From Batillaria attramentaria (taxonomy: Eukaryota; Mollusca; Gastropoda; Batillariidae), in contig JACVVK020000381.1 of assembly GCA_018292915.2 (NCBI GenBank), positions 92,001 to 156,000 on the forward strand: DNA of 64,000 nt. Direction: 5' to 3'. This document shows, in pieces, positions 32,925-42,619 of this stretch. Both the position numbers and the translations under genes were made by a program. The notes beneath the pieces are model-generated. The model was not told where the DNA came from, searched no databases, and saw only the letters and a list, made by a program, of their open reading frames with translations. The first letter of the stretch is position 1. The number at the start of each line of letters is the position of its first letter.

Positions 32925-35900
32925 TTTATGGTATAGGGGATTTGCCCCCCAGAACCTCCCAGTGGGTTGTTGTCTGCACACCCCAAGGGGCCCTGTCGGC
33001 CCCTAGAAACCAGCCTGGATTTTAGTTAAATTGGGAAATTAAAAGTTTCATCCATGCCTATGTGAACTAGAAAGTCAAAGAACCATGGACACTCTTATTT
33101 CATGTTTTTAGGTGAAGGTGACATTGTGAGATGTCATCACTGTAACGGTGGACTACGATTTTGGAACGCTGATGACCATCCCAAGTTGGAGCATGCTATG
33201 TGGTTTCCAGGATGCCAGTTCCTCTGGAGAATGAATAGAGAATTTATGCTCGCCATCCGGGATATACTGGAAATAGTATGTATATAAAAAACTAAACAAA
33301 TGTTGTTGATCCCCCCCCCCCCTCTCTCTCTGTGCACAGGGCATGCCTGTTTCTTGTTTTAAGTTTGTTCACACACACATGTACAAAGCTGTGCAATCCA
33401 ACTGTCCCTTCAGTGTAGTACAGTAAGTTACCTCGGTCAGATAAAATATTATTCTAGAAATCGGCCGTAACAACTTGCTGGAAATATGGGTACAGTTACA
33501 AGGGTTTGAGGGATAGCAAGAGAGATAAATAATGCAGCTGAACATGATTCTGTTTTGTGCAGACATCCATTGAGCAGGTGAGAGAGTTCCTCAAGTGCTG
33601 GGAAGCAAGTGGACGCCCTGCTGAAGGTGACTGACACACACACACCCCCCCTTTCTTTTTTGTCTTTCTGTGATCTTCATGGAAATTAGAGATAGAGACC
33701 AGGAATTTTGGCATAATACATTTCTAGCAGTATTTCACTTTACGGTGGTTATGCAAAAAATGATGGAAGTATACACTTTCAGCACACGTGCCATGTTGTA
33801 AAACGAAAACAATGATGTATGAACTTTCAACACGCATCGTTTCAATGTAAAACATGCTTTGAGAACTGATGGCAGTTTCTGTTCCTACATGTACTATCAG
33901 AACTGCTGTGCAATAATTATAGCTTTCCATAGCAAAAGATCTGACATGGAACCCACAGGGGAAAAGGAAGAGAGGCCGGCCTCGCAACAGCTGGAGGCGG
34001 GACACTGAGGCAGAGCTATGTAAGCAGGGTACCAACTGGACTGGAGTGGCAAGACTAGCCCAGAACAGAGTGCGATGGCGAAGGGTTGTCGATGGCCTAT
34101 GCTCCACGTGGAGCCAAGGGCCTAAGTAATAGCAAAAGATCTGTACCGTTAATTTTCAGACAAATGCGGATAAAGCTTTTGAACTCTGCACTCTGTGGTT
34201 TTGAGGCATACACAGTGTGTCAGTTGCCAAAATTTCCTCCAATTTTTAAACTGGCACACTTTGTCATGTGACTTCGGAAAGCATTTTTAGTGGCTTGCAA
34301 ACCAGACTAAACATATACTCACGGAATAAAGTAATCTACCATCATTTAAATCTAAATATCTCAAAATTGGTAATGGTTAGGAAAATACTGTTTCAAGCAG
34401 AAATAAGCGGCATGTGCTTGGCAGTGCTGCAAGGGCACTGGCATATCACAGTGACATTTGAATTGCACAAAGACGGTGGCAGTTTTACAGAAACTGTTTA
34501 CCAGGGAAAAAAATTAATTCAAAGTCGATACATTATAATGAGAATCACTTTCCATTGTTCATGATCACATTACAATTGTTGAGGTTAATTTGAAATCAAT
34601 ACAAATCAGAATCACATTCGTGTCAATACCTGGTGTGACTGCCATAAGTGGCGATGCAGGCGGTGATGCTTCTGCGCATTCCATGACCCATTCCATGATG
34701 CCTGTGGGATGGCATCCCAGATGCTGACAAGGGTCTGCTGGAGCTGCTGAAGATTATGTGGTGGGTTTGCCAGGCCCCTCAGTCTTCATTTCATTTTATC
34801 CCAAACATGTTCAACTGGGCTGAGGTCTGGTGAGTTTGCAGACCATGGCAGAACTGGAACATTGTTCTGGTTGAGATGAGCAGCCACAGTACTGGCCACA
34901 TGTGGACGGGCATCGTCATGCTGGAGAGTGGTGTTGGGGTGACGCTGTTTGTAACTGTAAAGCACCACATACTGCTGAACAGTGTTGTCCTGGTAGCCCA
35001 CAGCGTTTACAGTGTCATTGATAAAGACAAGATCAGTACGGCCAGTGGCAGTGATGCTGCCCCACACTGTCACTGAGCCTTGGGGAAAATGATTTCTAGG
35101 AACAATGCATGAATCAGTAAAGTGTACTCTCTCCCGCCTGATAAATCCATTTTCAGATGTTCAGCCATGATGGTGAAAAATCTGGAAGCGGCTCTCATCC
35201 AAAACTCAGCCCAATTGTCCCCGGTTACGTCTCAGGTGCTGTCGGCACCAAGCCAAGCGCGCTAGTGGATGTCTTTGCTGCAGTACTGGACAGATAGCAG
35301 GGTGCATTGGTTGTAGCCCACGCTCACGTAGTTGGTTATGAACAATGCATCGGCAGATCGGCCGTAGTCATGGAATGGTTCTGGTAGTGAGTGTGGCTGG
35401 GTGGAACCGGTTCCTCTGCTGGACCTGTAAGAATCAGTCTTGTTTTGCATTCGTGTTAAGGGGGCGCCCTGAACGAGGACGGTCCTGTATGTCGTCGTTC
35501 TGCAGGTAACGCAGTCTCCACTCCACTTAGAGGTTGTGTCTGTCTACCCCATATCATCTTGCAACGTCACTGATGGTCAGGCTAAAAAACACGCATAATG
35601 TCAGTCCTCGTGGGTCAGCAGCAGAATCTTTGAAATTGGCAGGTAAACGTGCAATTTGGACAGCCGCAGCATTCATATTTGTGACGTTCGTGCCGTAGCA
35701 GCGCTGCCGAACACACTGACCCTCTTGCAAACTCCCAAATGACACCACACACCTTTGCAGTCAGACTGTTAGTAAACCAAGAAACCGCAAGTGTTCAAGT
35801 TTCTTGCATTATGTTGCAGAACAGAATGCACATTATGTTTGCTTCAAACAATATTTTTCCATCACTGATTTTGAGATGATGGTAGATTACTTACTTCCGT

Positions 35901-38900
35901 GAGTGTATGTATTGAAACCAGTGTTATTTAATACCTCCAGGTTTTAGACCACCGGGGGAGGGGGGGGGGGGGGGGCTTAATTTCCTTGCAATGGGATAAA
36001 TAGATCTTACATGATTAGTCCGAGTGGTGTACGGCAAAAGACTAACCCCAAGATGGTTCGATTGTTTGCGAAGCTACCAAGGCTCTTGCCGTAAACCACT
36101 CGAACTAATCATGTTAGCCGTTTATACTACAAGCATTTTCTTTTCTCTTTCAAAATCCCATTCAGTAATCCAAGTGCTCATTTTTGACAGACCTTTTTAC
36201 AGAGACCATTCCCATCAATACCGCGAAAAGCAGTAGTTCCATTCAAAACCACTGCGTGCTGTCTTGTTTTACGAGTTTGGTGAACAACGTTAAATGTGAA
36301 GATGAGACCAAAGATCTTGGAAACAAGGTCTTTGATGACACTGTTGAAACAAATTGCCATCACAGTAAATTCAACCATGAAAGAATAATTTCAAAGTTTA
36401 CAATTTGCGTTTGCCAGATTCTTGTGCTAAATTTATGTGTTCACTGTTGGTGTTGGAGTGGCTGCTAGCGTTGGCCTCTACACCTTGAAAGTCTCTATGT
36501 TCGTAATAACTTCTGAGGGGGGACAACTGCCGCTGACAAAGCTCTCAGGCTGTTTGGTAAATGAACAGACGTTCTTTTTGGCCTTTGCGACCATTTTCGT
36601 GACGTTGTGTCTTCTATTACTAGAGAAATATGACGTTCTCCTGCCTGTAGCTTCGGATCCATAGTGTACGCATGGGCAGATTCAAACACATTCAGCATGT
36701 ATTGCAGCGAACACTGTGAAGGCTGTATCATGGTACTTCATCACGATGGGCAGAAAAACAGTCTGTCTGCTCATGTGTTGCCTTGTGAAATTGTGTTGTG
36801 CTTTACATCTGCTAGTCTTCAGTCTCGTGTGTTGTGCATGCGTTGGCTCGTCTCCTTGGCGCAGTTTTGTGACAATGTTGTTGATTGTCTTGTTTCCACA
36901 TGACGTTTGGTTTATCGTTTTGCTGTACTCTGCTTTGTCTTCCCAAATGCAGTCAACATCACCTCATTTTTCATCCATCTTCAGCGTTTTTAGCAGAAAG
37001 CCCAGAAATCTCCATTTCAGCGTCACCGATCGATGACATCACTGGAGGTTTTTTGGCTCCCTTATGTAACATTACTAACATATGCATGTATTCAATGGCC
37101 TTATGTCAAGGTCAAGGCCGTACAAGCTATTTTCCACATTTCTGCAGTAAACCTTAACATTGGCTTTTTAAAAGAATCTACAAACAGCAGACGCACCAAA
37201 GTTGACATGCTGATAGACAGCCATAAGACCTTTCAAAATATATCATTCTGAATGACCTTGACTCAAATTCAAGGTCACTAAAGCTGTCTGTTTGAAAATT
37301 TTACATTGGCATTTTCTTGGAATCTACAAATGACCCATGGTCCAGAGACATTTGAGGGTCGTTCACCTGGTCTTCACCCTGGCGGGCTTTGTTTGCAGCG
37401 CCCTGATGGTGCTGCTGAACACCTGTCATGTTGAAGACCTTCACTGTTTTCCCAAATCGCCTCACGGCGGGGAGGTTCCGTGTTGGAGCGGTCTATTTTC
37501 CAACTGCCTCCCAGGCATGTTGTCTTCATTGGCAACTAGGGAATTGTCCTTTCTACATCTGTCTATCCCTCACCAGTCCATTCGCCTGTCTCTTTCTCTT
37601 GAAAACCTCTCGAATTTAGCCCCTCTCCTTCCTCTCATCTCTCAGCTGATTTCTAAGTTCGGCCCTTTCATCTTATTTCTTCTTTTTAACCTCTCACTCA
37701 CGTCTGCACTACCAGTGGTTAGGAATAAGTGATGTTGGGCATATGCTGCAAGCTGGTTTATTGCGCCTAGGAGATGATAAGTTGCAATATTTGCTATATA
37801 TGCGCTTAGTATTTATCTTTGGTTTACCTAGTTGTAATTGTTATTTGTTTTCTATGCTTTTTTGTAACCGGGAGTTCGAGAAATTAGCATGAAGGTGCAG
37901 CGTCTCCTGCATGTCCTAGGTTTATATAGCCCCGTAGACCAGTTTGCATCAGTTGCCCAACGTTACACTTGTTTTTTTCACATAGTGCAGACACACTTAA
38001 CCGCGAATTAGTCTTTGTGGCTTGCGCGGCGTTAAGCCTAAAAAACTCACTCACTCACTCATGTCACAAGGGAGCCATGGAAGCTACTGCCTCTCTAGTT
38101 TTTTGTGAACTCATTAACCACTGAGTGGGTTATAAAATGTCATAACTCACCCTTTTGCTTTCTGTTTCCTTACTATTTTTGGACATAGAGCATGCGTAGT
38201 TAACTCACTGAAAATTTGCACTGACGAGTTATGTAATCAGGAGTATAAAATAAGAAAATAAAGATTATGTGATAATGTCTTGATTATCCCATTGCAAGGA
38301 ACTTCAGGTCAACCCATGACGTCACCGCGTAGTACACCGCCACCCCTTTTTTCCCATTTATTAAATGAATAAAATAAAATAAAAGATTACGTGATAATGT
38401 CTCTTGATGATTAAATTATCACATTATTATTGATGTTAAAATAATAGATGCGAGACAGGAAAAAAGTTGTGAAATTAAAAATGCTCCTGTATTCAGGTGC
38501 CAGGTATTTTTCAGAAAGAATCTTTTAAAAAAATTTTGAAGGGACATCTGTTTTGTTTTCTTGACACTGTCCTTATGATTGAAGGTTGGCTTCAGTGCAA
38601 CTTGAGTAAATGTGTGGCTTTGGGTGAATGTAGGTAGTCATAATTGGTTGTTTTTCAGCCACGACATTAGTCAAAAGCTGTGGCTGTCTACCACAGTGAT
38701 TATGAACTATTTGCACTTGCAGGAACCCGTGGACAAGCCCGTGACAGCCAAAGGACTTGAGGCTCATCACATGGAACGGTCCGGGGTAAGTGTACTGTAG
38801 GGAGAAGGTAAAGATGTTTTATTAACTTCCAGTAACCAATGAAGACTTCAGATTAAACTTAATATTTTTCTGTTGTATCCAAAGTGATGACAGAGATTTG

Positions 38901-39058
38901 TATTTATTGCAGTCCCATACTGTGCTTTTGTCTATTGTCACCAGTTACCTGTTTTTAAAAAAAAAAAAAAAAAATGTTGATCATACATGCGTTTGTTTAG
39001 AATGGCATTTGCCATATGACATCTTGCAGGAAGCTGAATGTATTTCAGAAACAGATGT

Positions 39059-39110
<52 letters not shown>

Positions 39111-40338
39111 TTGTTTGGGAGTTTTGTTGTTGTTGTTGTTTTGTTTTTTTTCCTTCTTTTTGGCTCACTTGTGTAACAAAGTGAGTCTATGTAATAACCC
39201 ATGGTCAAGGTCATACAAACGTCCAAAACCCCTCAACAGTGAGAGTGAACGGAGAAGACCTGCCAACAACAGACGAGTTCACTTACCTCGGAAGCGTTGT
39301 CAGACATGATGGAGGAGCAGACAGCGACATCAGAAATCGCCTCAACAAGGCCAGAAACAGCTTCCGCATGCTAAACAATGTATGGAAGTCATCCCAGTAC
39401 AGCACTAAGACCAAACTAAGACTGTACCAGAGCTGTGTACTTTCCACCTTACTGTACGGCTCAGAATGTTGGAGGATGACAGAGGGTGATCTCAACAAGC
39501 TATCCACCTTCCACACCAAGAGCCTCAGAAGGATCCTGCGCATATTCTGGCCTGAGACAATCTCCAACCAACATCTACTTGTCCAATGCAACCAGGACAG
39601 CATGGAAACCATCATCATGCGAAGACGATGGAGATGGATCGGACATGTCATCCGAAGAGAGCCAGATAACATCACCCGCACAGCCCTACACTGGACACCA
39701 GAGGGAAAGCGAAAACGAGGGCGACCGAAGAACACCTGGCGTCGAACCGTGGAAGGGGAGCTCAAGACCCTCCATCACACCTGGGGAAGCATTCAGAAGC
39801 TGGCCCAGAACCGGCAGGAGTGGCGATCCTTTGTTGCTGCCCTACATGCCAGACGGCATAACGGGCATGAGTGAGTGAGTGAAGGTCATACAAGCTGTCC
39901 TGGGAAAACTGTTATATTGCCATTTTCCGTTTTCTTAGGAACTATGAACACAAGAGACACCTTACTTCAGGACAGCTACTGATAAGAGCTTTACAAACAT
40001 ACTCTTTTGAATGACCTTGAACCATCTCACAAGTGAGCCAAGGAGGCTTTGCTCCTCTAGTTTTATACTTGTTTGGTTTTCTTTCATTTCTGTGTTTTGT
40101 TGTTGTTGTTGTTGTTTTGTTTTCTGTAGCAAGGACATGTTGTAAGATAAGCACTTGTGCTTAACACTTATATCCTTGTAAAATAAAGTTCATTCTCTCT
40201 CTCTCTTTCTCTCTCTCTCTTTATGTATGTATATAAAAAGTCATTAATAATGCCAACGTAAATCAGCAAAAAATGCCTTACATTTCTGTAATTGTAACTG
40301 ATAGTTCATTTGTGTGTTTTCATGTTTTGCAGATTTGA
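29324..40338 (+). CDS. BIR-domain (inhibitor-of-apoptosis-like) gene, tentative model
   Basis: The firm exons are 29959-30191 and 33112-33275, which join in frame into one BIR domain: FESRRTTFNLCNW...ATAGFFCTG from the first and EGDIVRCHHCNGGLRFW, LEHAMWFPGCQFLWRMNREF from the second, with zinc ligands Cys, Cys, His and Cys in family spacing. A candidate first exon is 29324-29418 (ATG in GCCATGG, phase 2 out, matching). After the BIR come 33563 onward (TSIEQ...), 38723-38785 (EPVDKPVTAKGLEAHH) and a last exon at 40333 (stop almost at once). No RING or UBA was seen. IAPs use BIRs to bind caspases or signalling partners, and molluscs have large IAP families. The piggyBac remnant and other transposons lie in the introns. 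Confidence 0.6.
29640..29930. repeat. Dispersed 'TTGATAAGATCTTT / GACCTTGACTCA' repeat
   Basis: Two imperfect internal copies of CATTGATAAGATCTTTNCTG and GACCTTGACTCA. Related blocks occur at 37080-37330 and 39880-40060, each with GACCTTGA and short inverted copies. Confidence 0.6.
29959..30191 (+). CDS. BIR gene exon with N-terminal half of the BIR domain
   Basis: Acceptor CTCACCAG, donor ACTG|GTATTG. Encodes FESRRTTFNLCNW and QMATAGFFCTG, the typical R-TF-W...LA-AGF-YTG half of a BIR. An in-frame ATG at 29975 (MVEPTVPIAERKSC) is an alternative start. Confidence 0.85.
30553..31230 (+). pseudogene. piggyBac-type transposase remnant (PGBD-like)
   Basis: The frame MVTGSYADLMKPTAVN, SSEDIKAFLSILLLF, YKLYWLKDPLVL and, after a stop at 31017, KIRPLLEIFNPTLVKVF and RTKLMQQKPTKLSTWGF follow the piggyBac order (DIxxFLxxxxxMG, KIRPxxDxFN, K...YMPxKPxKWG). 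The catalytic DDD region is absent and stops interrupt it, so it is inactive. It sits between the two BIR half-exons. Confidence 0.8.
31230..31316. repeat. Poly-C/poly-A then (TA)n microsatellite
   Basis: C run, A run, and about 25 TA units marking the junction between the piggyBac remnant and the next element. Confidence 0.95.
31330..32012. mobile_element. Tigger-like element, degraded
   Basis: The right end reads GGATTCGTTATAAGCGGGTT CGACTG followed by TA. Several inner copies of CTCGCTTATAACGAA or variants occur (31349, 31870, 31950), as in the Tigger element at 43879. The left end is worn (AACCTCGCTTTTAATGAAC). An internal 142-codon open frame shows no domain I can name. Confidence 0.65.
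32022..32262. repeat. (CA)n arrays with C-rich spacers
   Basis: Four CA runs separated by repeats containing TACGCACAANCCAATGNACG CTCC. Confidence 0.9.
32670..32860. mobile_element. Fragment with Tigger-like 'GTTCGGCTTATC' ends
   Basis: AGAGTTCGGCTTATCTGTC, GAGATATCCGTGTTTGAG and AGTTTGGCTTATCCGAATT are spaced repeats like the subterminal motifs of Tigger/pogo elements. No termini could be set. Confidence 0.35.
32871..32922. repeat. (AT)n microsatellite
   Basis: About 24 AT units in the intron before the second BIR half-exon. Confidence 0.95.
33112..33275 (+). CDS. BIR gene exon with zinc-binding half of the BIR domain
   Basis: Acceptor TTTTTAG, donor GTATGT. Encodes GDIVRCHHCNGGLRFWNADD, HPKLEHAMWFPGCQFLWRMN. 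The C-x2-C...H...C set is complete. The junction codon (G+GT) restores CTGEGD. Confidence 0.92.
33563..33626 (+). CDS. BIR gene exon downstream of the BIR domain
   Basis: Acceptor TTGTGCAG, frame TSIEQVREFLKCWEASGRPA. Two donors are possible: GTGACT at 33627 (phase 1) or the stronger CAG|GTGAGA at 33578 (phase 0). Only the second joins 38723 in frame without another exon. Confidence 0.6.
33947..34129 (+). pseudogene. RTE-like LINE 3' fragment
   Basis: 61-codon frame WNPQGKRKRGRPRNSWRRDT, TNWTGVARLAQNRVRWRRVV ending at a stop. This matches the RTE-type C-terminus seen in longer form at 39239-39877. Confidence 0.8.
34316..35905 (-). mobile_element. Tc1/mariner-type element, full length, with TIRs and TA duplication
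   Basis: The ends are inverted copies: (T/C)ACTCACGGAA...GTAATCTACCATCAT and CTCAAAAT at both sides, flanked by TA (34314-34315 and 35906-35907). Length is 1590 bp, normal for Tc1. It carries a degenerate transposase on the minus strand and lies in a BIR-gene intron. Confidence 0.9.
34640..35750 (-). pseudogene. Tc1-like transposase pseudogene
   Basis: The recognisable order is an N-terminal helix-turn-helix region (ARLPANFKDSAADPRG), DRPRSGRP, the first catalytic Asp block (LDESRFQIFHHHG), then VTVWGSITATGRTDLVFIND, the second Asp block LQHDDARPHVASTVAAHL, and VLPWSANSPDLSPVEHVWDK with the final acidic residue. At least six in-frame stops make it non-functional. Confidence 0.92.
36010..36116. 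repeat. Short imperfect palindrome (hairpin/MITE)
   Basis: The arm ACATGATTAGTCCGAGTGGT (then GTACGGCAAAAG) returns in inverted form as CTTGCCGTAAACCACTCGAA CTAATCATGT, with about 40 bp between. Arms are about 33 bp with few mismatches. Confidence 0.85.
36191..36410 (+). CDS. Possible exon of unknown function in the BIR-gene region
   Basis: An acceptor TTTTTGACAG opens a frame (DLFTETIPINTAKSSSS to NHERIISKF) that would fit the phase-1 donor at 33627. No good phase-0 donor and no known domain were found. The following hydrophobic frame at 36437-36664 (VGVGVAASVGLYTLKVSM) and one at 37337-37510 (VVHLVFTLAGFVCSALMVLL) are equally uncertain. Confidence 0.2.
37030..38100. repeat. Dispersed repeat region with GACCTTGA blocks and an (ACTC)n tail
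   Basis: Paired direct and inverted CAAGGTCA/TGACCTTG blocks at 37100-37280, and at 38030-38062 GCGGCGTTAAGCCTAAAAAA followed by (CTCA)n, a typical retroelement tail. Boundaries unclear; no gene is certain here. Confidence 0.4.
38723..38785 (+). CDS. BIR gene candidate exon
   Basis: Acceptor CACTTGCAG, donor GGG|GTAAGT, 21 codons EPVDKPVTAKGLEAHHMERS G. Good splice sites and a clean frame, but no recognised domain, so membership is by position and phase. Confidence 0.5.
39060..39112. repeat. (CT)n microsatellite
   Basis: About 25 CT units with one CC slip. Confidence 0.95.
39162..40064. mobile_element. Composite repeat with GGCTCACTTGTG inverted ends
   Basis: It begins TTTGGCTCACTTGTGTAACA and ends TCACAAGTGAGCCAAGGAGG CTTTGC, an inverted pair. 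Related end fragments lie near 29900 and 38065. An RTE-type coding remnant is embedded at 39239-39877. Confidence 0.6.
39239..39877 (+). pseudogene. RTE-type LINE reverse transcriptase C-terminus (211 codons open)
   Basis: Open frame from inside the RT thumb to the natural stop: FTYLGSVVRHDGGADSDI, RLYQSCVLSTLLYGSECWRM, SLRRILRIFWPETISNQHLL, RRWRWIGHVIRREPDNITRT, GKRKRGRPKNTWRRTVEGEL and RSFVAALHARRHNGHE. A (GAGT)n tail follows at 39870-39880. It is 5'-truncated so cannot move on its own, but it is little decayed, suggesting a fairly recent insertion. Confidence 0.92.
40190..40225. repeat. (CT)n microsatellite
   Basis: Short CT-rich tract. From 40,880 to 41,380 no gene was seen. Confidence 0.9.
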
Positions 40339-40875
40339 CCGTTAGATGGGAGAGCACCAATGTGCCTCATGCCTGAGAAACTGAGACAAAGGAACCTGTG
40401 GTCTGAGCTGCAATCAGACTGTGGTACCACCAGAAATACAGCCCCAAGATCTGCTTCCGGTGGCTCCGGAAGTTCTCTTGAAAGTTAGGACACATGTGAA
40501 AACATGTCTTAGTGCACTCAAAAAAATTCCTTCTGATTATGATGACGTGCGCTATTGACTTCACTTTGATGTCAACGTACATGTCTGCCATGTACCAGAG
40601 AGCGAGCCCTTGTTTTGAGCTGAGCCTCAGACTGACCATTTCTTGATCTGCCTTGAATAAGAGAGTCTGGCATAAGTTTGTTTTACTTACAAACTCCACA
40701 AGTGGCTGTTTCTTTTCTTGTTTTTTGTCTGTTTGTTGCACCTGAATCTAATTTTCTCCTCCATACAGAAATATAAGGAGGTCAATGTCTCATTCAGAAG
40801 TCATGTTTCTTTTCTTCTCCTTTTTTCTGTATAGAAATACAAAATACGTCAGCGTCTCATTCAGAAGTAAAATAA
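40333..40875 (+). other. Candidate last exon and 3' UTR of the BIR gene
   Basis: Acceptor GTTTTGCAG, then ATT TGA in the expected phase, so the reading frame would end within two codons. The UTR candidate ends with AATAAA at 40870-40875. Confidence 0.4.
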
Positions 40876-41379
40876 ATCAATCAGTTTGTTTAGTATGTCG
40901 TATGTGTGGATGACTGGCAGAATGCAAGATTTTCTGTTGTTGGTCATACAGGTGACCTTTGACCCACTCTATTCTGTCTCAGGTACAGGTCGCAAAACTG
41001 TCAGGATTTGCAATAGCTTTGATTCCAGGGCTTAAATTTGCACCCATTGCAATCATATGCTTTTAAAATATAAACACAGAAGTCCACAAAGTAGTCTATG
41101 CTATTAAGCAACCATTAACCGGTTGAAAACTTGATCTGTGAACGATTTGCATTTGTTTATATGTAATTTGGATGGTGAAATTGGTCAAAGGTTTCCTGTG
41201 TTGGAGCAGCAGGTTCTCGCAAGAGGATGCCCAGAGCGACTAAAAATAATTTACGTCAACTTGACGCGCTTGAACTCGATACAATAGGCAGATAAATACA
41301 CACTATGACAACTTGTGTCAGAGAGGAGAGAGGGGTGCATATTGTTGAATAGTCACAGCAGTCGGTGTTATTGTTGGTT

Positions 41380-41446
41380 TGTTTTGTGGGTGTGGGGTTG
41401 TTTTTATTTTGTTGTTGTTGGTGGTGGGTTTTTGTTTTTTTTTGTT

Positions 41447-41479
<33 letters not shown>

Positions 41480-41534
41480 GTGTTTTTTTTGTTGGTTTTT
41501 TTTTTTTTTTTTTTGGGGGGGGGGGGGGGGGGGT
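41380..41534. repeat. T/G low-complexity tract with poly-G
   Basis: TTG-rich sequence with two G runs of about 20. Hydrophobic/glycine open frames are spurious. From 41,540 to 42,410 I see no supported gene. Confidence 0.9.
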
Positions 41535-42412
41535 GTGCATAATACCCGATAGCTCGGTGCATAGCACATTCCCCCAACCAGTACAGATACACATCACTAT
41601 TCCATTCAGGGGCATTGACATTAAGTTTGTTTTGTGTATGAGAAGTTGTGATCTGTGTATTCTCTGTGTCTTCTGCTTTGCTGATTGGCGCATGCATCTG
41701 TAGCTGCGTACAGACAGGGGTGTTGGCCTAGTGCTATGGATCCTGAGATGCAGTTCAATTCCTTGGTAGGTAGGTATTTGAAGGGAATTTCACTTGCCAA
41801 ATCGAGTCCCCGAGTGAAATAGCTCTTACGTGAACTTGCTGAAAATTGGGGGGAATTCAGGTCACTGTAACAGACACGCTTTGAAACAGCTGTACACTTA
41901 AACATTTTCAAACTATAAATTTATACACAAAAAACCCACTTACAATGATATAATCACATTATTGTTATGTGCATGTGTGCAGTGCCACAGTGTCAGAAGT
42001 CAGTCTAGCACCGAGTGTTTCCAGACAGAAGTACCGCCGGGACAGAGTGTTTCCAAACACTATCAAGAAGTGTTTCCATTCCCGGACTTCCGTTTGTCGG
42101 CATGAGCGGCCATTTATCAAACAGACAACGGCTTTGACAAACGCGTTACTACAATGCAAAGATGTGTGCATGCTCATCTAAACATTAATGAACACTGACT
42201 GTCTGTGTCTGTGTGTTTGCCATTAAATACAATTCAGAGCTTTTACGTCACAAAATTAGTGGCTGTACTCATTAGGACTCGGGGGGAAAAAAATCTGGAT
42301 GGTAAAAAATCTCAGAAAATCGCCAGATTTATGTTATTATCTATCTTTAAACGGCTGCCCTATGTTCGGAGACTCTGCACTGATTACCTCCCATGGCGCG
42401 AGCATCTCAGTT

Positions 42413-42619
42413 AGGACTTCGTAAGGAGGACTTCGCTGAGCAGCGTAACCCGGCCATTTACATGCAAATCAGGTTCACGCGACAGAGGCCGCGCGCGGCC
42501 AACGCGCTGTGATTACCTAATGATACCCCTAACGTGCCTAATTAACATGTAAATGGGTTTTCGCGCTGCTTAATAATATTTATAGTTATGCTTAGCGAAG
42601 TCCTCCTTACGGAGTCCCA
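42413..42619. mobile_element. MITE with inverted ends GGACTTCGTAAGGAGGACTT
   Basis: The left end GGACTTCGTAAGGAGGACTT CGCTGAGCA and the right end (reverse complement GGACTCCGTAAGGAGGACTT CGCTAAGCA) match over about 29 bp, followed inside by a second inverted pair CCATTTACATG. There is no coding potential. No exact target duplication is evident. Confidence 0.85.

Noticed and set aside
36437..37510. Possible multi-pass membrane protein (DRAM/TMEM150-like) from hydrophobic frames
   Set aside because: The hydrophobic stretches are in different frames without joining splice sites, and the middle part is a dispersed repeat.
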